Below, one piece after another: positions 1 through 6,510 of a stretch of DNA of 9,922 bases; position 1 is the stretch's first letter, and each line of letters begins with the position of its first letter. The notes under the pieces are model-generated. The model saw nothing but the letters and a program-made list of their open reading frames with translations. It was not told the origin of the DNA and made no database searches. Source of the DNA: an uncultured Oscillospiraceae bacterium (lineage in GTDB: Bacteria; Bacillota; Clostridia; Oscillospirales; Oscillospiraceae); assembly GCA_900758955.1 (NCBI GenBank), contig CAAETL010000314.1, positions 1 to 9,922 on the forward strand. The letters run 5' to 3'. The translations under genes were made by a program, and so were the position numbers.

Positions 1-639
1 CAGAAACACGTCGTAAACAGCGGATCCCTTCAGCCCTACTTTATCCCAGGGGGTGGAGATGGTGTAGCCCTCGCAGAATTTGTCCACGATGAAGGCGGTG
101 ACCGCTCCTGTATCCGCCTCCAAGGCATACAGGAGTAACTCACCGGGATACTGGGCGTTGGAAATAAAACGTTTTACCCCGTTGATAACCCAAGTATCCC
201 CCTCCAGGCGGGCCACTGTTTTGAGCTGCTTGGGGTCGGAACCCGTGCCCGCCTCGGTGAAGGCCATGGCGGGGTTGGTCTCGCCGGTGAGGGCGGGGGG
301 GATGATCGCTGCTTTTTGTGCCTCGGTGCCATACATCATCACGGCCTCCAACGGGGTCAGGGTAATATTCAGGGCGGTGGCGGCGCTGGGAGAAATCTTG
401 GCCAGTTCCTCCAGACAGAGGGTCATACAGTCATGGCCCATGCCGTTGCCTCCGTATGCCTCTGGAAAGGCGATCCCCAGAAAGCCGGAGTCGCACATCT
501 GCTGGTAGAGATCGGGGGGGAAGTGCCCCACGTTTTCCTCCGCTTCGATCTCGTCGATCCGGTCGTGCAGCGCGCTCTTGGCGAAATCCCGGGCCAAGTC
601 CCGAATCATTTCCTGCATCTCGTTCAGCTTGAATTCCAT
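1..639 (-). CDS. Acyl-CoA dehydrogenase family protein, N-terminal 213 residues (cut by left edge)
   Basis: FAD-dependent acyl-CoA dehydrogenases oxidise acyl-CoA at C2-C3, or run in reverse as enoyl-CoA reductases, usually coupled to electron-transferring flavoprotein in the cytoplasm. The frame is open from an ATG at 639 to the window edge with no stop. Visible are the helical N-terminal domain (residues 1-115, with EAYGGNGMGHD at 60-70 and LEELAKISPS near 76), the flavin-contacting FTEAGTGSDPKQLKT at 127-141, WVINGVKRFISNA at 150-162 in the middle beta domain, and VGLKGSAVYDVFL at 201-213. The C-terminal domain with the catalytic glutamate lies outside the window, so the subfamily cannot be assigned. 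The start at 639 is preferred because GGGAGG (653-648) lies 8 nt upstream; the ATG at 643 is only 4 nt away and opens a short wrong frame. It has its own probable promoter, downstream of the LysR gene's terminator. It could be a dehydrogenase, an acryloyl/enoyl-CoA reductase, or a 5-hydroxyvaleryl-CoA dehydratase-type flavoprotein. Confidence 0.93.
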   Translation of the reverse strand, partial: MEFKLNEMQEMIRDLARDFAKSALHDRIDEIEAEENVGHFPPDLYQQMCDSGFLGIAFPEAYGGNGMGHDCMTLCLEELAKISPSAATALNITLTPLEAVMMYGTEAQKAAIIPPALTGETNPAMAFTEAGTGSDPKQLKTVARLEGDTWVINGVKRFISNAQYPGELLLYALEADTGAVTAFIVDKFCEGYTISTPWDKVGLKGSAVYDVFL

Positions 640-647
640 TCATATAT

Positions 648-653
648 CCTCCC
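648..653 (-). promoter_or_regulatory. Ribosome binding site of the acyl-CoA dehydrogenase gene
   Basis: GGGAGG on the minus strand lies 8 nt before the ATG at 639 and 4 nt before a competing ATG at 643. Only the 639 start opens the acyl-CoA dehydrogenase frame, so this site decides the start. Confidence 0.8.
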
Positions 654-809
654 TATTTCAATGGTATGTGTATAGGCTGATTGGCGGCCGATCTTTTTTA
701 ATGCAGATCAGACCTTACCCGCTTGTGATGCTTGGCGCAGGAGGAAGAAAGACAATCACGCTTCCCAAAACAGCGCCATCTTTTATATTGGCGGGACTTC
801 TATGCTCTT

Positions 810-838
810 ATTTTATTGGCTTTTCACTTCCTTGTAAA
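810..838 (-). promoter_or_regulatory. Probable sigma-A promoter for the acyl-CoA dehydrogenase gene
   Basis: On the minus strand TTTACA (838-833) is separated by exactly 17 nt from TAAAAT (815-810). Each hexamer is one base from the TTGACA and TATAAT consensus. It lies between the upstream terminator and the acyl-CoA dehydrogenase start, in AT-rich DNA that contrasts with the GC-rich coding regions. Transcription would start near 803, giving a leader of about 160 nt. Not verified experimentally. Confidence 0.6.
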
Positions 839-958
839 ACTCGGATTATTTATGGCTGCATCAACTGTATTTATTCGTTCTTTTTCATATCCCCAGCACG
901 TTAGTCTCTTTCTTGATTGATTTCCCAGCTTCTCCTCATCGTGAGTCCTGCAAACAGC

Positions 959-992
959 AAAACGCACCGGCAAATTTTTGCCGGTGCGTTTT
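959..992 (-). terminator. Intrinsic terminator after the LysR-type regulator gene
   Basis: A perfect inverted repeat pairs AAAACGCACCGGCAAA (959-974) with TTTGCCGGTGCGTTTT (977-992). The core is the GC-rich GCACCGGC/GCCGGTGC, flanked by A-runs and T-runs. It starts 28 nt past the LysR stop codon at 1021 and separates that gene from the acyl-CoA dehydrogenase unit. Because the flanks are A-rich on one side and T-rich on the other, it could work in both directions, although no plus-strand gene needs it here. Confidence 0.88.
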
Positions 993-1020
993 CTCTGGCC
1001 GGACAAGGCCCGTTGTGAAT

Positions 1021-1893
1021 TCAGGTTTCAAAGTCTCTGTCAACCACATCTTTTGTCAGGTTAATGAAGACCTTGGCCACCCGAGATAACTCGTAATAGG
1101 AGCGGCACAAAAATCCCACATCCCGGCAGACCCCTTCTGCCAGAGGAATGGCCCGGATATTACGTAGGGTATTCTTCAGGGTCAGTCCCGGCAGGATGCT
1201 GATGCCCAAATTGGCCTCCACCAGGGCCATAGTACCACGGTCCCCCTGGAATTTGGGCACGATGTGGGGGGAGATGTGCATGTCTTTCACCATGTTACGG
1301 ATAATGGCGTTGCTGGTTCCTTCACTAGGCAGCAGCACAGTATACTCCTGCAACTCCTCGGCGCTGACGATCTCCCGTTCAGCTAAAGGATGGTCCTGGC
1401 TGACTACCACGTAGTAGGGGTCCTTCAGCAGTGGGATAAACTCAAAACCAGAATAGTATGTGCCGCAGTAGAAGGAGAAATCCACTTGGTTGCTCTGCAC
1501 CGCCCTCTCGATGCCTCCCCAGGTTTCAATCTCGGGCAGGGTAAGCACCGCCTCGGGATACTTCTCCCGGAACCGGATGAGCACCCGGGGCAGCAGACTG
1601 CCTGAAACGCTAAACACCGTTCCCACCCGGAGCATATGGGTGCGGTGAGACAAGGCGGTGAGGTAGATCTCATTTTCCAGATCCTCAATTTTGCGCATCA
1701 GATTAATTAGATCCCGCCCGGCCACCGTGGGGGTGACTCCACGACGTTCCCGATGAAAAAGCAGCACCTGGTATTCGTCCTCCAACCGGTGGATGATGTG
1801 GCTGACATTGGCCTGGGTATATCCCATCTCGTCCGCCGCCTTGGTGATGTTGCCCAGCTCTGCGATTTTCAGAATGACTTCATACTTTCCCAT
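1021..1893 (-). CDS. LysR-type transcriptional regulator (290 aa)
   Basis: LysR-type regulators bind DNA as multimers and usually switch neighbouring genes on or off in response to a pathway metabolite. The N-terminal winged helix-turn-helix is clear: ILKIAELGNITKAADEMGYT (7-26), then QANVSHIIHRLEDEY with LLFHRERRGVTPTVAG (44-59). A linker helix follows to about residue 85. The effector domain (about 88-290) has the usual two-lobe order, including LRVGTVFSVSGSLLPRVLIRF (88-108) and LVEANLGISILPG (224-236). The chosen ATG at 1893 has AGGAGG 4 nt upstream and the usual LysR N-terminus. A longer frame reaching a TTG at 1989 runs through the probable promoter and is rejected. It lies on the same strand as the transporter genes, after dctM, rather than divergent. 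It probably controls the adjacent transporter/catabolic operon, the acyl-CoA dehydrogenase gene, or both; its effector is unknown. Confidence 0.93.
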   Translation of the reverse strand: MGKYEVILKIAELGNITKAADEMGYTQANVSHIIHRLEDEYQVLLFHRERRGVTPTVAGRDLINLMRKIEDLENEIYLTALSHRTHMLRVGTVFSVSGSLLPRVLIRFREKYPEAVLTLPEIETWGGIERAVQSNQVDFSFYCGTYYSGFEFIPLLKDPYYVVVSQDHPLAEREIVSAEELQEYTVLLPSEGTSNAIIRNMVKDMHISPHIVPKFQGDRGTMALVEANLGISILPGLTLKNTLRNIRAIPLAEGVCRDVGFLCRSYYELSRVAKVFINLTKDVVDRDFET

Positions 1894-1966
1894 ATTGCCT
1901 CCTCTCGCTCCCGCCACACACCAGAGCATTTGCCGTTTTCCCTGGGACCCTGTCCGACCAGTGTTC

Positions 1967-1997
1967 ATTTTATAGTAACATCGATTCAAATTCTACA
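1967..1997 (-). promoter_or_regulatory. Possible promoter of the LysR-type regulator gene
   Basis: TATAAAAT on the minus strand (1974-1967) is a good -10 element in an AT-rich gap. The best -35 at 17 nt spacing is TGTAGA (1997-1992), which is poor, so expression may be weak or need an activator. It lies about 75 nt upstream of the start at 1893 and supports that start over the longer frame. Confidence 0.4.
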
Positions 1998-2009
1998 TAG
2001 TTCGACAAA

Positions 2010-2022
2010 TTTCAAGCTGAAA
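2010..2022. promoter_or_regulatory. Small dyad upstream of the regulator gene, possible LysR-type operator
   Basis: TTTCAAGCTGAAA is a perfect 5-3-5 inverted repeat just upstream of the probable regulator promoter. It contains a T and an A separated by 11 bases, the loose pattern of LysR-family sites. The position suits autoregulation, but the motif is short and AT-rich, so chance is a real alternative. Confidence 0.3.
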
Positions 2023-2065
2023 AATATCCCATCCAGTGGCAGCATCTGCCTATCGGCATACCGAA

Positions 2066-2096
2066 GAGGAGTTGCCTGAGAGACAGACAACTCCTC
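2066..2096 (-). terminator. Stem-loop after dctM, terminator or 3'-end stabiliser without a U-tract
   Basis: GAGGAGTTG (2066-2074) and CAACTCCTC (2088-2096) form a perfect 9-bp stem with a 13-nt loop, about 40 nt downstream of the dctM stop at 2137. On the minus-strand transcript the stem is followed by UUCGGUAU rather than a run of U, so it is not a textbook intrinsic terminator. It may mark the operon end through RNA processing or protection from 3' exonucleases, or allow partial read-through into the regulator gene. Confidence 0.5.
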
Positions 2097-2136
2097 CTGG
2101 ACACTGATTGAGGCCATTTACCCTCTTACCTTACGC

Positions 2137-3441
2137 TTAAAGGAACGCCATGCTTAGCGCTGGGACGAATACAATGATCATCAGTGCAATGACGATCGCA
2201 ATGAACAGCGGAATAATGTATTTCATCATGTTTTCCATCTTGATCTTGGCCACGGCGGCGCCCACGAACAGATTGCAGCCATAAGGAGGCGAGCACAGGC
2301 CGATGGCCAAGTTCACCGCCATGATGACGCCGAAGTGAATGGTGTTGAAACCGTAGAACTGTGCTGCAGGCAGCAGCATGGGCACCATGATGATCATGGC
2401 GGGAATCATGTCCACAAAGCAGCCGATGATGAGCATCACCACGTTGACCAGCAGGATAAAGGCCACGGGGTTGCTAGTTACGCCCATAATTAGCTCAAAC
2501 ACGCGGGCGGGAATTTGCTCAAAGGACAAATAGGTGGAAAACACTGTGGAGAAGGACAACAGGAAGGAGGTGATGCCGTTGAGCACCGCGGTGTCCACGA
2601 TGCATGTGTACAGGCCCTTCAGATTGATCTCCCGATAAACGAAACAGCTGATGATGATGGAGTAGACTACGGACACGCAGGCGGCCTCTGTAGGGGTGAA
2701 GATCCCAGCATAGATGCCGCCCAGGATGATGACCGGGCTTAGCAGGGCCCAAAAGCCGTCCTTGGTCTTCTTGGCCACCAGCTTGAGCCGGTTCCACATG
2801 GCCTGTCCCATGGTCATCGTACCCTTTTGGCTCCTGTCCACCGCGCCCATTCCGGTCTTTTTACAGATCAGATAGTTGGCAAGGATCAGGATAACGGCCA
2901 TGACAATGCCGGGAAGGATGCCCGCCTTGAACAGGTCGGCGATAGAGGCGTTGGTGATAACGCCGTAGGTAATAAAGGCGATGCTGGGAGGAATGATGGG
3001 ACCGATTGTGCCGCCGAAGCAGGTTAAGGTGGCGGCGTACTCCTTGGCATAGCCCTTCCGGGACATCTCCGGGATCATCATGGAGCCCACGGCGGAGGTA
3101 GTGGCCATGCCGGAGCCAGAGATGGCGCCGAAGAAAGCGCAAGCGATGATGGTGACACAGCCCAGGCCGCCGGTGATGAGCCCCACTAGGCTCTGGGCCC
3201 ACTCCACGATCCGGCGGGCGATGCCCCCGCCGGACATAATGGACCCGGCCAGCATGAAGAAGGGGATGGCCACCAGGGACAGCATGTTGATCCCCGAGAA
3301 GGAGTATTGGGCGGTGATTATCATATCAAGGTTGGTGAAACAGTAGATCACCAGGATAGAAGCGCCGCCAATGGCAAAGCCGATGGGCACGCCCAAAAAG
3401 ATCAGCAGAAACAATACGAGGAACAATACAGCGATATCCAT
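2137..3441 (-). CDS. dctM: TRAP transporter large permease subunit DctM (434 aa)
   Basis: DctM is the large membrane subunit of a TRAP transporter, a secondary transporter that takes up small organic acids delivered by a binding protein, normally driven by sodium. The protein is hydrophobic throughout, with about a dozen membrane spans, and has the family's usual length and landmarks: FFGAISGSGMATTSAVGSMM (103-122), CFGGTIGPIIPPSIAF (141-156), GGIYAGIFTPTEAACVSVVY (241-260), CFVDMIPAMIIMVPMLLPA (341-359) and GLCSPPYGCNLFVG (381-394). The two internally similar halves seen in this family are apparent. Its ATG at 3441 shares one base with the dctQ stop (TGATG), which indicates translational coupling, and GGAGG lies 9 nt upstream inside dctQ. 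It works with the DctQ and DctP subunits encoded directly upstream. It is intact, and a stem-loop follows its stop codon. Confidence 0.96.
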   Translation of the reverse strand: MDIAVLFLVLFLLIFLGVPIGFAIGGASILVIYCFTNLDMIITAQYSFSGINMLSLVAIPFFMLAGSIMSGGGIARRIVEWAQSLVGLITGGLGCVTIIACAFFGAISGSGMATTSAVGSMMIPEMSRKGYAKEYAATLTCFGGTIGPIIPPSIAFITYGVITNASIADLFKAGILPGIVMAVILILANYLICKKTGMGAVDRSQKGTMTMGQAMWNRLKLVAKKTKDGFWALLSPVIILGGIYAGIFTPTEAACVSVVYSIIISCFVYREINLKGLYTCIVDTAVLNGITSFLLSFSTVFSTYLSFEQIPARVFELIMGVTSNPVAFILLVNVVMLIIGCFVDMIPAMIIMVPMLLPAAQFYGFNTIHFGVIMAVNLAIGLCSPPYGCNLFVGAAVAKIKMENMMKYIIPLFIAIVIALMIIVFVPALSMAFL

Positions 3442-4064
3442 CAGGCGCCGCCTCCTTTCTCTTTATCATCCGACTCCTTCGCATCCGGTTTCGCCGCTGT
3501 GCCCTCCGCCGGAACATCGGGGATACCGGTATCCGGCAGCTCCCAGGGTTCGGACTGGTCCGCGCCTTCGGGAGGCAGGCCGCGCTTTAACTTGACTGCC
3601 GACAGGCAGATGGACTGGATGCAGCGCATAATCATCAGCGCGCAGCCCACGGGGATGGCCGAGGTGCCCACGGCCTGGTTCATATGCAGGACCGTGTTCT
3701 GAATGTGGGTGGTCAGCAGCATATCCACCAGCTTGACGCCGTAATAGCATACCACGGCGCAAATGACAATCATGATCACATCGTTGAGAATGTTCAGGAT
3801 ATTGGCCGCCTTGTGGGGCAGCTTCTTCTGGAACATTTCGATCTTGATGTGCTCCCGGTGTTTTGCGCCGATGCTGACGCCGATCCAGGAGACCCAGACG
3901 AACAGATACTTGCCCGCCTCCTCCGGCCAGGGCAGAGAATTGTTGAATACAAAGCGCATGATTACCTGGAGGAAGGTGATGGCCACCAGAGCCACAAACA
4001 TAACCACAAGAATGATCTCCTCCAGATGGTCGTAGATATACCAAAATCTCTTTCTGATACCCAT
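3441..4064 (-). CDS. dctQ: TRAP transporter small permease subunit DctQ (207 aa)
   Basis: DctQ is the small four-helix membrane subunit that pairs with DctM. Membrane spans are visible near residues 16-38, 50-67, 90-112 and 131-152. The family signature FVFNNSLPWPEEAGKYLFVW (38-57), followed by GVSIGAKHREHIKIEMF (62-78), is clear. The start at 4064 is preferred over the ATG at 4070 because AGGAGG (4078-4073) lies 8 nt from the former and only 2 nt from the latter. An unusual point is the C-terminal tail of about 45 residues (161-207) after the last span, rich in Pro, Asp, Glu, Gly and Lys and probably disordered in the cytoplasm; typical DctQ proteins end soon after the fourth helix. It overlaps dctM by one base and follows dctP after a gap of about 96 bp. 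Confidence 0.93.
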   Translation of the reverse strand: MGIRKRFWYIYDHLEEIILVVMFVALVAITFLQVIMRFVFNNSLPWPEEAGKYLFVWVSWIGVSIGAKHREHIKIEMFQKKLPHKAANILNILNDVIMIVICAVVCYYGVKLVDMLLTTHIQNTVLHMNQAVGTSAIPVGCALMIMRCIQSICLSAVKLKRGLPPEGADQSEPWELPDTGIPDVPAEGTAAKPDAKESDDKEKGGGA

Positions 4065-4072
4065 ACGCATTT

Positions 4073-4078
4073 CCTCCT
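4073..4078 (-). promoter_or_regulatory. Ribosome binding site that decides the dctQ start
   Basis: AGGAGG on the minus strand lies 2 nt before an ATG at 4070 and 8 nt before an in-frame ATG at 4064. The normal spacing of 7-9 nt favours the inner ATG, removing two residues from the longest reading. Confidence 0.7.
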
Positions 4079-4090
4079 ATCATCTCCCCC

Positions 4091-4112
4091 CGGGGTGAAG
4101 CGGACTGCCCCG
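4091..4112 (-). other. Short stem-loop between dctP and dctQ
   Basis: CGGGG (4091-4095) and CCCCG (4108-4112) form a 5-bp GC stem with a 12-nt loop, in the gap after the dctP stop and 13 nt before the dctQ ribosome binding site. No U-tract follows. Similar intercistronic stems after binding-protein genes in other transport operons protect the upstream message and raise binding protein over permease. That role here is inferred, and the stem is short. Confidence 0.35.
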
Positions 4113-4160
4113 AGGACGCGTTTTGGTGCACGGAGCAGGCAGGCGCTGCCCCGAATGTTG

Positions 4161-5210
4161 TCAGCGGTTTTCATCTACCAGCGCCATAGCGGCCTCGTAC
4201 AGATCGGGGTACTTGGCGTTGTAGGCGTCATACAAAGGGGCTGTCAGATCCTTGAACTGCTGCCGCAGTTCATCGGACATGTAGTAGGTCTCCACGCCCT
4301 CATCGGCCCAGGTGGTGCCGGGAAGATCAGCCTCGTAGCCGCCGTCAATTTCGCTCTGGCGCTGGCACATCTGCTGCACCCCCTCCAGGAAGATCTCGCG
4401 GATATCCTCAGGCAGGCTCTCGATGTAGCCCTCCTTGACGACGTAACAGCAGGGGGAGATGAAGTGGTAGTCGATGGTGCAGTAATTGGCGGCCTCGGTG
4501 TACTTCTGATCCTCCATCAGGGGGACGATATGATCCACTGCGTCGATTACGCCTTGGGTCAGGGAGGTATAGACCTCGCCGAATTGGATGGCGGTTGGTG
4601 ACGCGCCGACGGCCTTGTAGTAGTCGATGTAGGTCTGCACATTGCCGCAGCGGATTTTCAATCCCTTCATGTCTTCCAGACTATCAATGACGCCCTTGGT
4701 GCTGATGATGGAGCGCGCGCCCTCATAGCCCACACCGGCACAGTAGTATCCGGTACCCTCCAGCTGGCTATTGTACAGGTCCAGGCCGCCGCCTTCGAAT
4801 GTGCGGAGCATGTGTTCGCCGTCTTCAAACAGGAAGGGCAGCTCAAACATCTCCTGCTTGTCGCCCAACAGGCCGGCCACAATGCCGTTATAGCCGATGT
4901 ACATGTTGATCGTGCCCAGTTGAACTGCCTTCAGCAGCTCCTCATCGTCCCCCAGTTCGCCGTTGGCGGCGACGCGGACCTGGAAACGGCCGTTGGTCTT
5001 CTCGTTCATATATGCGGCAAACTCGGTGGCGGCGATGTGGACGGAGCGAGCCTCGGTGTCGGTGTGTGCGATGATAAAGGTGTAGGTGGTCTCGCCGTCA
5101 TCGCCGGAACCGTCGCCCGCGCTCCCGGCGGGACGACCGCAGGCCGCCAGGCTTAGGGCCATGGACAGCGTCAATGCCAGGGCAAACAATTTCTTTCCTA
5201 TTCTTTTCAT
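4161..5210 (-). CDS. dctP: TRAP transporter solute-binding lipoprotein DctP (349 aa)
   Basis: This is the extracellular substrate-binding subunit that captures the solute and hands it to DctQM. It starts with a lipoprotein signal peptide: KRIGKK, a hydrophobic stretch and a lipobox LAAC with the lipidated Cys at 24. A Gly/Asp/Ser-rich linker runs to about residue 40. The mature domain follows the DctP fold: YTFIIAHTDTEARSVHIAA (43-61), LGTINMYIGYNGIVAGLLG (98-116), FELPFLFEDGEHMLRTF (122-138), MKGLKIRCGNVQTYIDYYKA (181-200) and QFGEVYTSLTQGVIDAVDHI (209-228). Arg187 in KGLKIRCGN sits where this family places the arginine that salt-bridges a substrate carboxylate, so a ligand with an acid group is likely. 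The ATG at 5210 has AAAGGA about 10 nt upstream. Its place among aminotransferase, dehydrogenase and CoA-transferase genes suggests it brings in the substrate of that pathway. Confidence 0.95.
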   Translation of the reverse strand: MKRIGKKLFALALTLSMALSLAACGRPAGSAGDGSGDDGETTYTFIIAHTDTEARSVHIAATEFAAYMNEKTNGRFQVRVAANGELGDDEELLKAVQLGTINMYIGYNGIVAGLLGDKQEMFELPFLFEDGEHMLRTFEGGGLDLYNSQLEGTGYYCAGVGYEGARSIISTKGVIDSLEDMKGLKIRCGNVQTYIDYYKAVGASPTAIQFGEVYTSLTQGVIDAVDHIVPLMEDQKYTEAANYCTIDYHFISPCCYVVKEGYIESLPEDIREIFLEGVQQMCQRQSEIDGGYEADLPGTTWADEGVETYYMSDELRQQFKDLTAPLYDAYNAKYPDLYEAAMALVDENR

Positions 5211-5314
5211 ATTTCGATTCCTTTCTCCGCAAAATCACCTTAGCTTCTTTTCCATATTAGGTAGTATTCAGAGGTCACCCGGCCGTGCATGTCGTCTCTT
5301 TGGCCTCCGTTGGA

Positions 5315-6466
5315 TCAGGGGTACATGGCCTGGCGGTACAGTGACTCAATGTCCAACTGTCTGGCGGTCCTGGGATTCACCAGGATGTTGCCCGATTTCA
5401 TGGCGTCGGCGGCCATGGCGGGGATCTTGTCCTCGGTGACGCCTACGTCGGCCAGACAGGCGGGGATGCCCAGTTCAGCGTTCAGGTCCCGCAAAACCTG
5501 AGCTAAGTCCGCTGGACGGAAGCCGATGGGGGCCGACTCACCCATGATGAAGCCGTAAATTTTGGCAAACTTCCCCTCTCGGTCCCCCAAGGCGTTGAAT
5601 GCAGTGACAGTGGGCAGCAGGATGGCGTTGGCCACTCCATGGGCGACCCCGAAGTAAGCGGAAACGGGATGGCTCATCGCGTGGACCTCCCCCAGCCGGG
5701 TCATCATGGTGATCCCTGCCAAGGTGGAGCCCAGCATCATGGCACAGGCGGCATCTTCATCGGTGCGTACCGCTACAAAGCGGCGGATGTTGGCGCCGAT
5801 TAGGGTCATAGCTTTCTCCGCCAGCATTTCAGCAAAGGGATTTTCCACGTTGTTAATGTAGGATTCCATAGCGTGGATAAAGGCGTCCATGCCGCAGGCG
5901 GCGGCAATGGAGGGGGGCGCTGTCATGATGAGTTCCGGGTCCAGCAGAGCGACGGTGGGGGCCAACTTGGGATCGTTGATGGTGAGCTTATAGCTGCGGG
6001 CCTCATCCACGATGACGCTGAAGGTGGAAACCTCGCTGCCGGTACCGGCAGTGGTGGCGATGGCAATGAGGGGATCGATGGGGCCGGGGACGGTGTTGCT
6101 TCCCTCGTATTGGCCGATTTCGCCGCCGTACCGGCGGAGGATGCCCGCCGCCTTGGCGGTATCCATAGCGGAACCGCCTCCCAGGGCGAGGATGCTGGTG
6201 GCCCCACTCTCCCGGTAGACAGCCACGCAGTCACTGACGTTTTGGGCGGTGGGGTTGGGGACCACATCCAGATACTCGGCGTAGCGAAGTCCGGCATCTT
6301 GAAGAATGCCGCGGACCTTGCCCACTAGGCCGATGGCTTCCAGTCCCCGGTCCGAGACCAGGATGACGCTGTCGGACTTCAGATCCTTCAACAGCTGCGG
6401 CAGATCCCGGATGCTCCCCAAACCGAAATGGACGTTTTCGGGAATGCTAAAGGTAAACTTTTTCAT
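5315..6466 (-). CDS. Iron-containing alcohol dehydrogenase (383 aa)
   Basis: Cytoplasmic NAD(P)-dependent group III alcohol dehydrogenases interconvert aldehydes or semialdehydes and alcohols or hydroxy acids. The nucleotide-binding motif is LGGGSAMDTAK (95-105), and TTAGTGSEVSTF (138-149) follows. The metal ligands expected for the family are all present: D194 and H198 in GMDAFIHAMESY, H262 in EVHAMSHP and H276 in VAHGVANAILLP; H266 is also conserved. The C-terminal ILVNPRTARQLDIESLYRQA (361-380) is typical. Length is normal and no key residue is missing. AGGAAG lies about 10 nt before the ATG at 6466. In this operon the natural role is reducing the semialdehyde made by the aminotransferase to an omega-hydroxy acid, comparable to 4-hydroxybutyrate, 5-hydroxyvalerate or 3-hydroxypropionate dehydrogenases. 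The chain length is not readable from sequence. A simple alcohol substrate is possible but fits the neighbours less well. Confidence 0.95.
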   Translation of the reverse strand: MKKFTFSIPENVHFGLGSIRDLPQLLKDLKSDSVILVSDRGLEAIGLVGKVRGILQDAGLRYAEYLDVVPNPTAQNVSDCVAVYRESGATSILALGGGSAMDTAKAAGILRRYGGEIGQYEGSNTVPGPIDPLIAIATTAGTGSEVSTFSVIVDEARSYKLTINDPKLAPTVALLDPELIMTAPPSIAAACGMDAFIHAMESYINNVENPFAEMLAEKAMTLIGANIRRFVAVRTDEDAACAMMLGSTLAGITMMTRLGEVHAMSHPVSAYFGVAHGVANAILLPTVTAFNALGDREGKFAKIYGFIMGESAPIGFRPADLAQVLRDLNAELGIPACLADVGVTEDKIPAMAADAMKSGNILVNPRTARQLDIESLYRQAMYP

Positions 6467-6510
6467 CAGGTGAATCTTCCTTTCTATGCCTGGATAGCAG
6501 ACAGGGATTT

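Larger units (their letters stand above)
640..1020. other. 381-bp intergenic region: LysR-gene terminator plus acyl-CoA dehydrogenase promoter and leader
   Basis: This is the only gene-free stretch over 300 bp. Its right end (959-992) is an intrinsic terminator just after the regulator gene. Its middle is AT-rich and carries a good sigma-A-type promoter reading left (838-810). The remaining roughly 160 nt down to the ATG at 639 would be an untranslated leader. The leader contains a weak inverted repeat, GATCT/AGATC (690-694 and 705-709), and the GGGAGG ribosome binding site. Short open frames here lack ribosome binding sites and family-like sequence, and I find no convincing small gene, riboswitch core or tRNA. 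Confidence 0.7.

Noticed and set aside
431..643. Short minus-strand frame starting at 643
   Set aside because: It overlaps the acyl-CoA dehydrogenase start in another frame. Its ATG is only 4 nt from the ribosome binding site and the protein is Arg-rich without family character.
824..1006. 60-codon minus-strand frame between the regulator and acyl-CoA dehydrogenase genes
   Set aside because: It begins inside or ahead of the intrinsic terminator, has no ribosome binding site and runs into the probable promoter.
1894..1989. Longer N-terminus for the LysR-type regulator (TTG at 1989 or ATG at 1968)
   Set aside because: It would add 25-32 non-family residues, lacks a ribosome binding site and overlaps the TATAAAAT element. 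The ATG at 1893 has AGGAGG and the usual LysR N-terminus.
2066..2096. CTGAGA inside a stem-loop, considered as a thiamine pyrophosphate riboswitch
   Set aside because: Only this hexamer matches, on the plus strand with no gene downstream, and the other conserved riboswitch segments are absent.
5211..5314. Internal promoter before dctP
   Set aside because: A TAATAT-like element is present, but no acceptable -35 lies at the right distance, so read-through from the upstream genes is simpler.
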